Below the pieces are notes generated by a model that was not told the DNA's origin, ran no database searches, and saw nothing but the letters and a program-made list of their open reading frames with translations. Made by a program: the position numbers and the translations under genes. 26,186 nucleotides of DNA from Firmicutes bacterium UBA5454 (lineage in GTDB: Bacteria > Bacillota > Clostridia > Caldicoprobacterales > DTU083), in contig DIQU01000014.1 in assembly GCA_002426555.1 (NCBI GenBank), positions 1 through 26,186 on the forward strand, in the 5' to 3' direction. Positions 15,150 through 22,453 of the stretch are shown piece by piece. Each line of letters opens with the position of its first letter. The first letter of the stretch is position 1.

Positions 15150-15248
15150 TCAATTCAACAGTTTTTGCACCTTGGTTACCCGTCTCATGAGTGTCGAAAA
15201 CCATACTTTTACAGCAATAGTTCCTAAGTCTATTCCTAATAAATACAT
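15150..15248 (-). pseudogene. FGGY-family sugar kinase stump
   Basis: A 33-codon frame starts at an ATG (15246-15248) eight bases after AGAGGAA and reads MYLLGIDLGTIAVKV. This is the phosphate-1 motif that opens FGGY kinases such as xylulokinase and ribulokinase (normally GIDLGTTAVKV). After about 18 residues similarity ends, and a TGA closes the frame at 15150-15152. An intact gene would be about 1.5 kb, so more than 90 percent is lost. It lies between the NagB-like and ceramidase-like genes on the same strand, exactly where a sugar kinase would fit in a catabolic operon. Confidence 0.75.
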
Positions 15249-15322
15249 ACTTTATTTCCTCTTAAAGTTAATGAAAAAATTCACTGTTATAGCGACCAAA
15301 ACTGTATTGATTTTATTATAAA

Positions 15323-16264
15323 TTAATATCCTACTGTCTCCAAACACTCAATAGGTTTTGCTATGTTAGGATCTATATAGATTGTGCAGGGCAGAATCTG
15401 GTATATAGAGCCTGGAACCATTGGTGTTACCGGTCCGTGAGTAATCAGGCGGGATGTCATCCGTTGCCAGGAAGAGAAGGTGCCCATAGTTCCCAATCCG
15501 TGACCTTCAACTCTTTTCTTGGCATGTTTTACATCTCTTGGACCTATTGTTGCTGCCTTAGGCGGCACATTTCCTACATTTCCAGAGCAGCCAAAAACGC
15601 CATGGAGTGAGTTTTGAGCTATCGTCAATGGATGCAGGTTTATAATCTTTGCAGGCTGCTCAAGATATTCTTCAATGGAATCAACTTCTGTATATTCCGG
15701 AACAGGATCGATAAAGGCAATATGCCCAGCCCAACCGGGACCTGAAGTGAAATAGTCAATTCCCCCATCAGTTTTCTCATCTATCAAATCGGAGAAATAA
15801 TCAATATTTCTATTTGTGGGGTAGAGTACATTCTCAGCTAAGGGTCGTAAATCCGGATCTATTTTATTGATAAAGTATTTCATAAATGAATATATGAAAC
15901 CGGATCTGTATGTAACAGGTGCAATGTTTCCATCTTCATCAGCCCATTCGTCCATTGCTACAAAAACGCAGTTTTTGCAGTCTACACGATGTGTGTTGAT
16001 CAGCTCAGCCAAAACCATGTGAGTATTGGGGTTTGGATTGCCAAAAATAGTTGAGAACTTTTTGTTTTGCTCATAGGATTCCTTAATCCCCATAAACTTG
16101 TCAGCCATTACCACCGAACCAAAACCCGAAAGGATTTTGATTCGCACATCTGGATTTGGATGTTGTTCAATTTCCTCAGCTGTCATTTTAGCTAATCGGT
16201 CCAATAGCTCTCTGTCCTTAATTGGAACCCAGTCAGCTGGCTTGAAGTTAAAAATGCTATCCAT
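15323..16264 (-). CDS. NagB-like glucosamine-6-phosphate deaminase/isomerase family protein
   Basis: This is a 313-residue protein of the NagB/6-phosphogluconolactonase fold, longer than the roughly 260 residues of classic NagB. Counterparts of NagB motifs are VAMDEWAD (NagB's Asp72 region), TSGPGWAGHIAFIDP (NagB's GxGxDGHIAFNEP) and GLGTMGTF near the C-terminus with GPVTPMVPGS. The Asp before GHIAF, Asp141 in the E. coli enzyme, is Ala here, and the following Asn-Glu-Pro is Ile-Asp-Pro, so ordinary deaminase chemistry is doubtful. The histidine is kept. It probably acts on a phosphorylated sugar. The ATG has GGGAGG seven bases upstream. It is the first gene of a minus-strand operon leading into the kinase stump and the ceramidase-like gene. 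Confidence 0.78.
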   Translation of the reverse strand: MDSIFNFKPADWVPIKDRELLDRLAKMTAEEIEQHPNPDVRIKILSGFGSVVMADKFMGIKESYEQNKKFSTIFGNPNPNTHMVLAELINTHRVDCKNCVFVAMDEWADEDGNIAPVTYRSGFIYSFMKYFINKIDPDLRPLAENVLYPTNRNIDYFSDLIDEKTDGGIDYFTSGPGWAGHIAFIDPVPEYTEVDSIEEYLEQPAKIINLHPLTIAQNSLHGVFGCSGNVGNVPPKAATIGPRDVKHAKKRVEGHGLGTMGTFSSWQRMTSRLITHGPVTPMVPGSIYQILPCTIYIDPNIAKPIECLETVGY

Positions 16265-16470
16265 TGTTGATCCTCCCTTTTATGCTTATTTGAATATCGA
16301 ACTTATTAATATGAAGCTTACTTCAAAAATTCAGTCAGCTTGTCTGTAAAAAGTATATCACAAGAGTATCAGATTGATAAGAGTGTAAAAAAGCAGGAAT
16401 TTGTACATAGTCGTAGAACTTATATTATTAATTTGCTGCAATAAACTAATTTCTTTGGAGGGAACTATCT

Positions 16471-17313
16471 ATGGAATCTTATTATGGTAATGTTGTATTG
16501 CTAACAGGTGCATCATCCGGTATCGGTAAACTAACTGCTGAGCATCTGGCAGAATTAGGCTGCAGGGTATATGGAACATCCCGTAAAGGAATGAATGGTA
16601 CTATTGTCTTTCCCAATGACGGTTCACAAACTGCCAACCAGGGTTTTATAAAGATGGTTCAACTGGACGTCTGCGATGACCTGTCCGTTCAAAATGCTGT
16701 AGACTATGTAATGCAGGAAGAAGGATGTATTAACGTTCTCATCAATAATGCCGGCTTTGGTATTTCAGGGGCCATAGAGGAAACCTCCGAAAAGGAAGCC
16801 TTTTCTCAATTCAATACAAACTTTTTTGGTATGCATCGCATGTGCAGGAAAGTACTTCCCATTATGCGAGAGCAAAAGAAAGGGCTGATTATCAATATCG
16901 GTTCTGTGGCTGGAACATTCCCAATACCCTATCAATCCATGTATTCCGCAAGTAAGGCTGCTATGAAATCCTATACGGAAGCACTCCGCATGGAAGTAAG
17001 GGATTTTGGTGTTCGTGCTGTTATTATAGAACCTGGTGATACGCAGACCGGCTTTACCGATAACCGATATTACAGCCTGGAATCAGAGAATACAGCCTAT
17101 CCAAAGGGCAAAGCTTCCATAGAAAAGATGATACAAGATGAACGAAATGGAGATAATCCAATTGGAGTTGCCCAAACCATTGGTAGACTGCTGAACAAGA
17201 AAAATCCTCCAGCTCGTATTACTATTGGTATTGTTTATAAGGTATTCACACAATTAAAGAGAATACTTCCAAATCGCTTGGTTGGGTTTGTGTTGGGTAA
17301 GATGTATGGGTAA
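16471..17313 (+). CDS. Short-chain dehydrogenase/reductase (classical SDR)
   Basis: This is a 280-residue classical short-chain dehydrogenase. It has the cofactor motif TGASSGIG (12-19), NNAG (92-95), catalytic Ser145 in INIGSVAG, and YSASK (Tyr158, Lys162). The Arg in GTSRKG after strand 2 suggests NADP(H). A basic C-terminal extension (residues of about 245-280) is longer than the minimal fold. The substrate is unknown; related proteins reduce ketones, steroids or lipid intermediates. The ATG has GGAGGG about eight bases upstream. It is transcribed alone, divergent from the NagB-like gene. Its stop codon is supplied by the first unit (GGGTAAC) of heptamer array 3. Confidence 0.88.
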   Translation: MESYYGNVVLLTGASSGIGKLTAEHLAELGCRVYGTSRKGMNGTIVFPNDGSQTANQGFIKMVQLDVCDDLSVQNAVDYVMQEEGCINVLINNAGFGISGAIEETSEKEAFSQFNTNFFGMHRMCRKVLPIMREQKKGLIINIGSVAGTFPIPYQSMYSASKAAMKSYTEALRMEVRDFGVRAVIIEPGDTQTGFTDNRYYSLESENTAYPKGKASIEKMIQDERNGDNPIGVAQTIGRLLNKKNPPARITIGIVYKVFTQLKRILPNRLVGFVLGKMYG

Positions 17314-17370
17314 CGGGTTGCGGGTTACGGGATACGGGATGCGGGTTACGGGTTACGGGATGCGGGTTAA
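17308..17370 (+). repeat. Heptamer tandem array 3, G-quadruplex-prone
   Basis: Nine exact-length 7-bp units follow the consensus GGGWTRC: GGGTAAC, GGGTTGC, GGGTTAC, GGGATAC, GGGATGC, GGGTTAC twice, GGGATGC, GGGTTAA. Each unit has a GGG run separated from the next by four bases, so four consecutive units satisfy the usual G-quadruplex pattern. The array begins inside the last codons of the SDR gene and provides its stop. Confidence 0.9.
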
Positions 17371-17420
17371 TAGAAAGTATGAATCCTCAGTGGAATGATT
17401 TATCTATAGGATTTTGTAGG

Positions 17421-17450
17421 TAAGATTCCTCGTTTACTCGGAATGACAGA
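17421..17450. repeat. Dispersed palindromic repeat, right arm only
   Basis: TAAGATTCCTCGTTTACTCGGAATGACA matches the right arm of the copies at 7718-7742 and 24231-24255. The left arm is not seen. It lies between the SDR and DUF3842 genes, just past heptamer array 3. Confidence 0.6.
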
Positions 17451-17550
17451 ATCGTTGTTTTCATTCTACACTATTAAGGCATTAAGATATTTTTTTCTTA
17501 AATGTACTATAATTGTACTATTGATTGAAATATAGTTAGGAGAAATGATT

Positions 17551-17988
17551 TTGAAAATATTAGTCATCGACGGACAAGGCGGCAAAGTGGGTAAATCCAT
17601 TGTAGAGCAATTAAAGGCAGCCTTGCCTAACCAAAAAATAACAGCCATTGGAACAAACAGCATTGCTACTTCCACCATGCTGAAGGCTGGTGCCGATATG
17701 GGTGCAACAGGTGAAAACCCTGTTATATATAATTGTAAGGATGCGGATATCATTGTTGGTCCTATTGGCATTATCCTGGCTAACTCCCTTTTGGGAGAAG
17801 TAACTCCACAAATGGCTGCTGCTGTTAGTGGTTCAAAGGCACAAAAATTCTTGATTCCCAGTAACAAATGCAACAGCCATGTGGTGAGTACTCAAAATCT
17901 AAGTCTCACTGACTATGTACAACTGGCAGTTGAGAGAGTTACAGTTTTTTCATTACATCCGTCTTCTGAAGACCTAACAAAATTATAG
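17551..17988 (+). CDS. DUF3842 family protein
   Basis: This is a protein of about 145 residues from the DUF3842 family, common in clostridia, of unknown function. It begins with a nucleotide-binding-like strand and glycine loop (ILVIDGQGGKVGKSIVEQL), later IAIGTN-like and IVGPIGIILANS segments, and a conserved-looking SNKCNSHVV near the C-terminus. An ATG at 17545 is only three bases from AGGAG; the TTG at 17551 is eight bases from it and gives the family's usual MKILVIDG start, so I prefer the TTG. Its last 50 bases overlap the end of the convergent ECF S-component gene. Confidence 0.8.
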   Translation: MKILVIDGQGGKVGKSIVEQLKAALPNQKITAIGTNSIATSTMLKAGADMGATGENPVIYNCKDADIIVGPIGIILANSLLGEVTPQMAAAVSGSKAQKFLIPSNKCNSHVVSTQNLSLTDYVQLAVERVTVFSLHPSSEDLTKL

Positions 17989-18505
17989 GTATCAGTATCA
18001 ACTGGATGACAATACCAGGCCAGGCAGTAACAAAAGCACCTGCTATAAATGCGGAGAAAGCATAGGATTTTCCTTTGATGCCTAATAAAACTACATTAGC
18101 CACACCCATTACCAAGCGCCCTGCTAACATAGCACCAATAAGAGAAACAAATACATTTAAATTGATTTTCTTAGCTCCAATAAAAGAAATTAATTTATTC
18201 AGATTAATCTCCTTGTATAACAAGCCTGCAAAAAATCCATAGGCTGCCAGTTCTAACGCCATTGAAACAGCCACGGGATAAAGCGGCGGCTTACCCGTAA
18301 AGGCAGTGGAAAGAAGGGGGACAATAAAACCTACCAGAGTACCATATTCTTTACCTAGAATAAATCCGCATAGGAGCACCGGAATGTGCATAGGCAGAAT
18401 AACCTGACCTACAGCGGGAACAGGGCTTAAAACAATAGGCAATAGTATTCCTAAGGCAGTGAACATAGCTGCTAAAACCAAATGCAGAGTAGTATTTTTA
18501 TTCAT
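17939..18505 (-). CDS. ECF transporter S-component
   Basis: This is a membrane protein of about 188 residues with roughly six hydrophobic helices, matching the substrate-binding S-component of energy-coupling-factor vitamin or metal importers. It has the N-terminal helix LHLVLAAMFTALGILLPI, a short loop with HIPVLLCGFILG, and a C-terminal helix running to the stop. It would pair with shared EcfA/A'/T subunits encoded elsewhere. The substrate cannot be assigned. The ATG at 18505 sits six bases after AAGGAGG; a longer in-frame start at 18553 lies inside the leader hairpin and is not preferred. A strong promoter and a terminator-like hairpin precede it, so control by transcription attenuation is likely. 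Confidence 0.82.
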   Translation of the reverse strand: MNKNTTLHLVLAAMFTALGILLPIVLSPVPAVGQVILPMHIPVLLCGFILGKEYGTLVGFIVPLLSTAFTGKPPLYPVAVSMALELAAYGFFAGLLYKEINLNKLISFIGAKKINLNVFVSLIGAMLAGRLVMGVANVVLLGIKGKSYAFSAFIAGAFVTAWPGIVIQLILIPIILLGLQKTDVMKKL

Positions 18506-18527
18506 GAGAGACCTCCTTAAAATAAAA

Positions 18528-18574
18528 ACCACGAAAGATTTGCTTTCATTCATGAAAACAGATACCTTCGTGGT
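18528..18574 (-). promoter_or_regulatory. Terminator-like attenuator hairpin in the ECF leader
   Basis: On the minus strand ACCACGAA and TTCGTGGT pair around an inner TTTTCAT/ATGAAAG stem, and GGTTTTTATTTT follows directly, which is an intrinsic terminator. It ends only about 10 bases before the AAGGAGG of the ECF S-component gene, so transcription must read through it for expression. No known riboswitch aptamer was recognised in the roughly 30 bases between the predicted transcript start and the hairpin. Confidence 0.6.
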
Positions 18575-18608
18575 AATCTTTACACAATATTTACATGTTT
18601 AACAACAC

Positions 18609-18636
18609 AATATAAGTTTTGTTGACTTCTTGTCAA
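18609..18636 (-). promoter_or_regulatory. Predicted promoter of the ECF S-component gene
   Basis: On the minus strand a consensus TTGACA -35 box (18636-18631) and a TATATT -10 box (18614-18609) are separated by 16 bases. The -35 box lies in a GTTGAC/GTCAAC inverted repeat with a five-base loop, a possible repressor site. The transcript would start near 18602 and run into the hairpin at 18574. Confidence 0.55.
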
Positions 18637-18792
18637 CGTTGTATACATTATACAATAACATACTACATACGGTCAATAACAAATTTACCAGGTGTCCTTA
18701 TATCACTTCATCCAAGCTGATCCCATACTCCAAAGGCAAGCTTCAACAGTTCATCTCGTAGATGGTTGATTGGTTATTTCTACAATTTCATA

Positions 18793-19392
18793 TTATTTCG
18801 CTTGATTCAGCCGCTCTCCTACTGCCCCGCCGGGATGAATCAATGCAAATTGTTCACTTTGGTAATCGGTTTCTTCAATTAATGCAGTTTGGAGCGTGTG
18901 AAATATTACACACAGTGATGTAGATGATGTGGTTCCTTGAGCATTGTATTTGTCCGTTTCTCGATTAACATGCTGTTTTAAAACAATGTCAGCATTTTGT
19001 GCCAAAGGCGAACTCAAATTTTCCGTTATGGTAATAATCGTTATTCCCTTAGCCTTACATATATCCATGATTGGAAGCAATTCTTTGGTTTTGCCGCCTC
19101 GGGATGCAAAAACCATAACATCACCTTTCTGCAAAAACCCAGTCGCTCCATGTATTGCTTCCGCAGGTGAAATAAACCTGGCTGGGCGTTCGATACAGCA
19201 TAATAAATGTGCAAAATGTTGGCACATAATACCGGAATGGCCACTTCCGCATGTACCTATTCTCTCTGCCTTTGCTAGTACATCAACCGCTCTGGCAAAT
19301 GGTTCTTCATCAAAATATTCCATCATTTCCTGTATACACTTTGATTCGATGGTGTATACAGCTTTTACACTATCTAGTGTTTCTTTCTTCAT
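18793..19392 (-). CDS. SIS-domain phosphosugar isomerase-like protein
   Basis: This is a 199-residue single SIS-domain protein. The phosphosugar-binding parts are visible: IGTCGSGHSG at about 46-55, VFASRGGKTKELLP at about 93-106 (the Ser/Thr-rich phosphate loop), TITENLSSPLA, and a C-terminal HPGGAVGERL. The last motif resembles the HPGGALGRRL of arabinose-5-phosphate isomerases (KdsD/GutQ), but the CBS domains of those enzymes are missing. It probably isomerises a phosphosugar in the cytoplasm. The ATG follows AGGAGG by six bases. The lactonase gene lies upstream on the same strand, about 180 bases away, with a repeat fragment between. Confidence 0.82.
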   Translation of the reverse strand: MKKETLDSVKAVYTIESKCIQEMMEYFDEEPFARAVDVLAKAERIGTCGSGHSGIMCQHFAHLLCCIERPARFISPAEAIHGATGFLQKGDVMVFASRGGKTKELLPIMDICKAKGITIITITENLSSPLAQNADIVLKQHVNRETDKYNAQGTTSSTSLCVIFHTLQTALIEETDYQSEQFALIHPGGAVGERLNQAK

Positions 19393-19474
19393 AATGTCCT
19401 CCTAATATAAATAGTTATTTGTTATCAGATTTTCTTAGCTTCTAACATGTTATAAATTCAGAGTTTGTTAGCCT

Positions 19475-19508
19475 TCCTTGAGATCCTCCACTTTGTTCGG
19501 GATGACAA
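19475..19508. repeat. Dispersed palindromic repeat, degenerate right arm
   Basis: CCTTGAGATCCTCCACTTTG..TTCGGGATGACAAGG resembles the right arm (GATTCCTC...TTCGGAATGACA) of the copy at 24231-24255 with several changes. It lies between the lactonase and SIS genes. Confidence 0.5.
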
Positions 19509-19569
19509 GGTTATCTGTTGCTAACCTCTTTCCACCTTTTTCTATAACCCTGACTTAAATTGCATCATA

Positions 19570-20628
19570 TTACTCTAAGTGGTATTCCAAAATATTTACC
19601 GGTTTGGATACTCCAGTAACTTCTTGGACAGGTTCTATTGTGCCATCCTCTTCAGACACTTGGTACACGACTATATTATCCGAATCTCGGTTTGCACACA
19701 GCAAAAGAGAATCCGTCAGTATAAAATCCCTGGGATGCTGACCTCCAGAACTGGAATTGGATATCCGTTCCAATAAACCAGTATCTTCATTAATGTGGAA
19801 AAGCGCCAAACTGTCTTCTCCACGGTTGGATGTGTACAAAAACCTATCATCTGAGCTGATGCGAATAGCAGCTGCATCGGAAGCAATATCATCCTGTTCA
19901 AGGGCATTTATAGTTTGAAGAATAGTAAAACCTTTATCAGCTTGATAAGAGAGTACAAAAACCTGAGAAGATAGTTCCGATAGCACATATGCTGTTTGTC
20001 CATTGCTATTAAATATCATATGCCTTGGACCACAGCCATCCGGCAGCTTCAAACATTTATCCTCGTCCAACTCCAACTGCCCTGTATTAATGTCAAATCG
20101 GTAAACCATTACTTTATCTATGCCTAGATCGCATGCGCATAAGTATTTTTGATCCGGCGTCAAGCAGACATGATGTGCATGAGCCTTCTCCTGTCTCGCC
20201 TTATTAACACCTTTACCAACATGCTCCTTAACACATACCGCTTCGCCCACACTGCCATCTTCAAGTATGGGGTAAACCTGAACAGTTGCATCAGGATAGG
20301 AAGCAGCAAACAAAAATTTTTCTGTCGGGTCTATGGATATATGACATAAGCCCAAGCCTGGTGCATTAACTTCATTTATTTTGCTGAGCTTGCCCGCTGA
20401 AGGCTCAATAGAGTAAGCACTTAGTTTTCCCCGGGTTTTGTCGGGGATTTCAGAAACAGAATATAAAATTGCAGCATTTTTATTAGATACCATGTATGTA
20501 GGAGAAGGTAGTTCTGCAAAAAGCTCGGGCTTGGAAAATTCTTGTGTTTCTGAATCAAAATAAGTACCATAAATTCCTTTGCTGGTTACGGATGTGTAAG
20601 TACCGATATAATATAGAATTTTACTCAT
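19570..20628 (-). CDS. Lactonase-family beta-propeller (YbhE/Pgl-type 6-phosphogluconolactonase)
   Basis: This is a 352-residue seven-bladed beta-propeller of the lactonase family (PF10282), near the roughly 330-340 residues of E. coli Pgl/YbhE. Characteristic stretches are the N-terminal YYIGTYTS, GLCHISIDPT, HAHHVCLTPD, GCGPRHMIF and GGQHPRDF, whose histidine and arginine residues line the propeller centre. The expected reaction is hydrolysis of 6-phosphogluconolactone or another sugar lactone in the cytoplasm; the exact substrate is unproven. The ATG at 20628 is eight bases after GGTGG and is preferred to a GTG four codons earlier. A palindrome GTTAATGA-N10-TCATTAAC lies just upstream and could be an operator. 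Confidence 0.87.
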   Translation of the reverse strand: MSKILYYIGTYTSVTSKGIYGTYFDSETQEFSKPELFAELPSPTYMVSNKNAAILYSVSEIPDKTRGKLSAYSIEPSAGKLSKINEVNAPGLGLCHISIDPTEKFLFAASYPDATVQVYPILEDGSVGEAVCVKEHVGKGVNKARQEKAHAHHVCLTPDQKYLCACDLGIDKVMVYRFDINTGQLELDEDKCLKLPDGCGPRHMIFNSNGQTAYVLSELSSQVFVLSYQADKGFTILQTINALEQDDIASDAAAIRISSDDRFLYTSNRGEDSLALFHINEDTGLLERISNSSSGGQHPRDFILTDSLLLCANRDSDNIVVYQVSEEDGTIEPVQEVTGVSKPVNILEYHLE

Positions 20629-20662
20629 AAAATATCCCACCGATCTTTTAAATCATCGTAGT

Positions 20663-20754
20663 GTTAATGAAAGTCAACTATCATTAACATTATTCTACCA
20701 TAGCTCCTTTAAAAATCAAAGAACATCGGTCACAAAGCAAGGAAGCTATGGTAG
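20663..20754 (-). promoter_or_regulatory. Predicted promoter and operator-like palindromes of the lactonase gene
   Basis: On the minus strand a TTGATT -35 (20719-20714) and a TAGAAT -10 (20697-20692) are 16 bases apart. GTTAATGA-N10-TCATTAAC (20663-20688) begins just downstream of the -10, a position typical for a repressor. A second inverted repeat, CTACCATAGCT/AGCTATGGTAG (20695-20705 and 20744-20754, extendable with one bulge), overlaps the promoter. Confidence 0.4.
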
Positions 20755-20830
20755 ATCAAGCTCTAAGCATGTTCTATATTGGGAATGTGAATTGGCACAG
20801 GCAGAAGCTTGCTTATTTCCTTTACAGTAT

Positions 20831-21478
20831 TTAAAGCTCTAATATATAATTTAGAAAAGCCGGTTCATAACCATTCTCTACACACCAGCGTATCGCTGTG
20901 TCAAAGCGGTCGTAATAATCTGGCATGTAATTAACATAGTGTGGATAAAAATACTGCTCGTGGACGCACATCTCCTTGAAGGTAAAAAGCGGATGCTGTT
21001 TTTGAAAATATTTAAAATCAGGCGCTATGTCATCTATTTCGGTTCTCTGTATGGATGCACTATATCGGATGAAGTATACATCCTCTTGCTTATCGTAATA
21101 AAAACCATAGGTATCCAGCAAAGCACATTGTTCGGCATTTAGATAATGATGACGTGGTAAATTTTTCGGAACATGATACAAGAAGGAGCCGACTAAAGCC
21201 CGAATACCACTTGAGCGAACGGCACGAACTGCCTCCAGGCTTACATCTCCCCAGTGAATTGTTGTTACCGGTCCAGCAAAGGCTTCCTCCCCTGCAAAAC
21301 GGAGTATTTCATTTACCACTCTGTCATGTTCCAGCTTTACTTGGCTGAAAGAACCTCTTTTGTATGGTCTGTCAGGTAAGTTGGCATTCGCATGGAACGA
21401 CAGTCTCAGCCAATCGGAGTTATCCTTCCATTCAGGCTTAAATTTATCAGGCATCTCGCTGAGATTAAACCCGCGGAA
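20831..21478 (-). pseudogene. 5'-truncated polysaccharide-deacetylase-like gene
   Basis: The frame encodes about 216 residues of a deacetylase-like protein: PDKFKPEWKDNSDWLRLSFH, TTIHWGDVSLEAV, a MCVHEQYFYP segment and a C-terminal RFDTAIRWCVENGYEPAF. The first ATG is at 21454, but similarity continues eight codons upstream (FRGFNLSE) to an in-frame TAA at 21479-21481. No ribosome binding site precedes the ATG. The family's N-terminal catalytic portion, including the first metal-binding Asp pair, is absent. I therefore read it as the 3' part of a broken gene. The break lies 16 bases from the end of the methylaspartate cluster, which suggests a rearrangement joint. Confidence 0.7.
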
Positions 21479-21493
21479 TTACAATTGTTATCT

Positions 21494-22420
21494 TTATGAT
21501 AGATTATTCAAATCATTTATATCTACAATCTTTTGTTTGCCTACTAAACCTACAAGAGCGTATACTTTGGATATCGGATCATGATAGTATTCTTTAATCA
21601 ACCTGAAATTCTCTATTTCAGATGCATTTTTAACATGACTCCTGGCGCCTGTGCAGTGATATGGCTTACCTTCTCCCAATTGTATATGGTTTTCATCCAG
21701 ATAGCTGATATCTAGCCCATCATCAATGTATTTCCTTACTTTTTCCTCAAGTTCAGAAAGATCAACATCAGGTTTTTGGGCAAATTCCAGCACAAAACCA
21801 TGCTTCACATCTCCATGCACTTGTGGATGGGTAAAGCCATATTCAGACTCCAATATCTTACATGTTAGATCTTCAGCTGTATGTGCCATCCTCCTGTAAA
21901 TAATGGATTTGAATACAATATCGGCAACGTCCTTGGGCTGCGGACCAAAAATATTCGGACGGGTGACAATAACTTCCTCACCAACACCAATGAGTACCTC
22001 AGCATTTATACCTAAAAAAGGATATATTAACTCAAAATGTTCAATAACCACTCTTTTTTCCTGAGCTACTGCTTGATTTATGGCATCAGCAAGAACATGC
22101 ATTTGGGTAAAGGCGGATTCAAAACGAATATCAACATGGTAAGTATAGCTGCTGAAAAAGCCTCTATCCAGGTTTTTTAGCAATGGGAGGGGGCGGACAT
22201 TTACTCCTTCATCATCACTGGTTAACTCCAACCCGGGGAACATACCCTTGATAAGCAGCGATTTACCTGCTCCGGCATCTCCTATGAATCCTATAAGTTT
22301 ATCTAAAGGGCTTAAATACCTTTGTGACAGCTGATAGCCCAAACTAATAAGTCTTTTTCTACCCCTGGGAGCAAAATACACCGCATGCGATAATGAATCC
22401 TGTGGCAAAATAACTGCCAT
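21494..22420 (-). CDS. P-loop protein with a tRNA-synthetase second additional (SAD) domain
   Basis: This is a 308-residue two-part protein. The N-terminal half has a Walker A motif GDAGAGKS (47-54), within a kinase-like P-loop fold. The C-terminal half, from about residue 175, resembles the second additional domain of alanyl/threonyl-tRNA synthetases: HTAEDLTCKIL and later YHCTGARSHVKNASEI, which mirrors the CGGTHV-N-T-EIG block of AlaRS. The HxxxH zinc motif of editing domains is not intact, so tRNA editing is doubtful. I believe this architecture is often annotated beside methylaspartate genes in clostridia; its reaction is unknown to me. It is the last gene of the glmE-mal-AtuA-DUF4387 run, 33 bases after DUF4387. 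GGCGGGG precedes the ATG. Confidence 0.72.
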   Translation of the reverse strand: MAVILPQDSLSHAVYFAPRGRKRLISLGYQLSQRYLSPLDKLIGFIGDAGAGKSLLIKGMFPGLELTSDDEGVNVRPLPLLKNLDRGFFSSYTYHVDIRFESAFTQMHVLADAINQAVAQEKRVVIEHFELIYPFLGINAEVLIGVGEEVIVTRPNIFGPQPKDVADIVFKSIIYRRMAHTAEDLTCKILESEYGFTHPQVHGDVKHGFVLEFAQKPDVDLSELEEKVRKYIDDGLDISYLDENHIQLGEGKPYHCTGARSHVKNASEIENFRLIKEYYHDPISKVYALVGLVGKQKIVDINDLNNLS

Positions 22421-22453
22421 GTCGTCCCCGCCTTTCAGCCTTTATATTAAATT

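Noticed and set aside
15118..15321. A 67-residue plus-strand open frame between the NagB-like and ceramidase-like genes
   Set aside because: The opposite strand of the same DNA encodes the FGGY kinase start with its ribosome binding site, which explains the sequence better.
18528..18636. Known riboswitch or T-box upstream of the ECF S-component
   Set aside because: I looked for THF, preQ1, TPP-like and T-box core sequences and saw none; the leader is too short for most of them.
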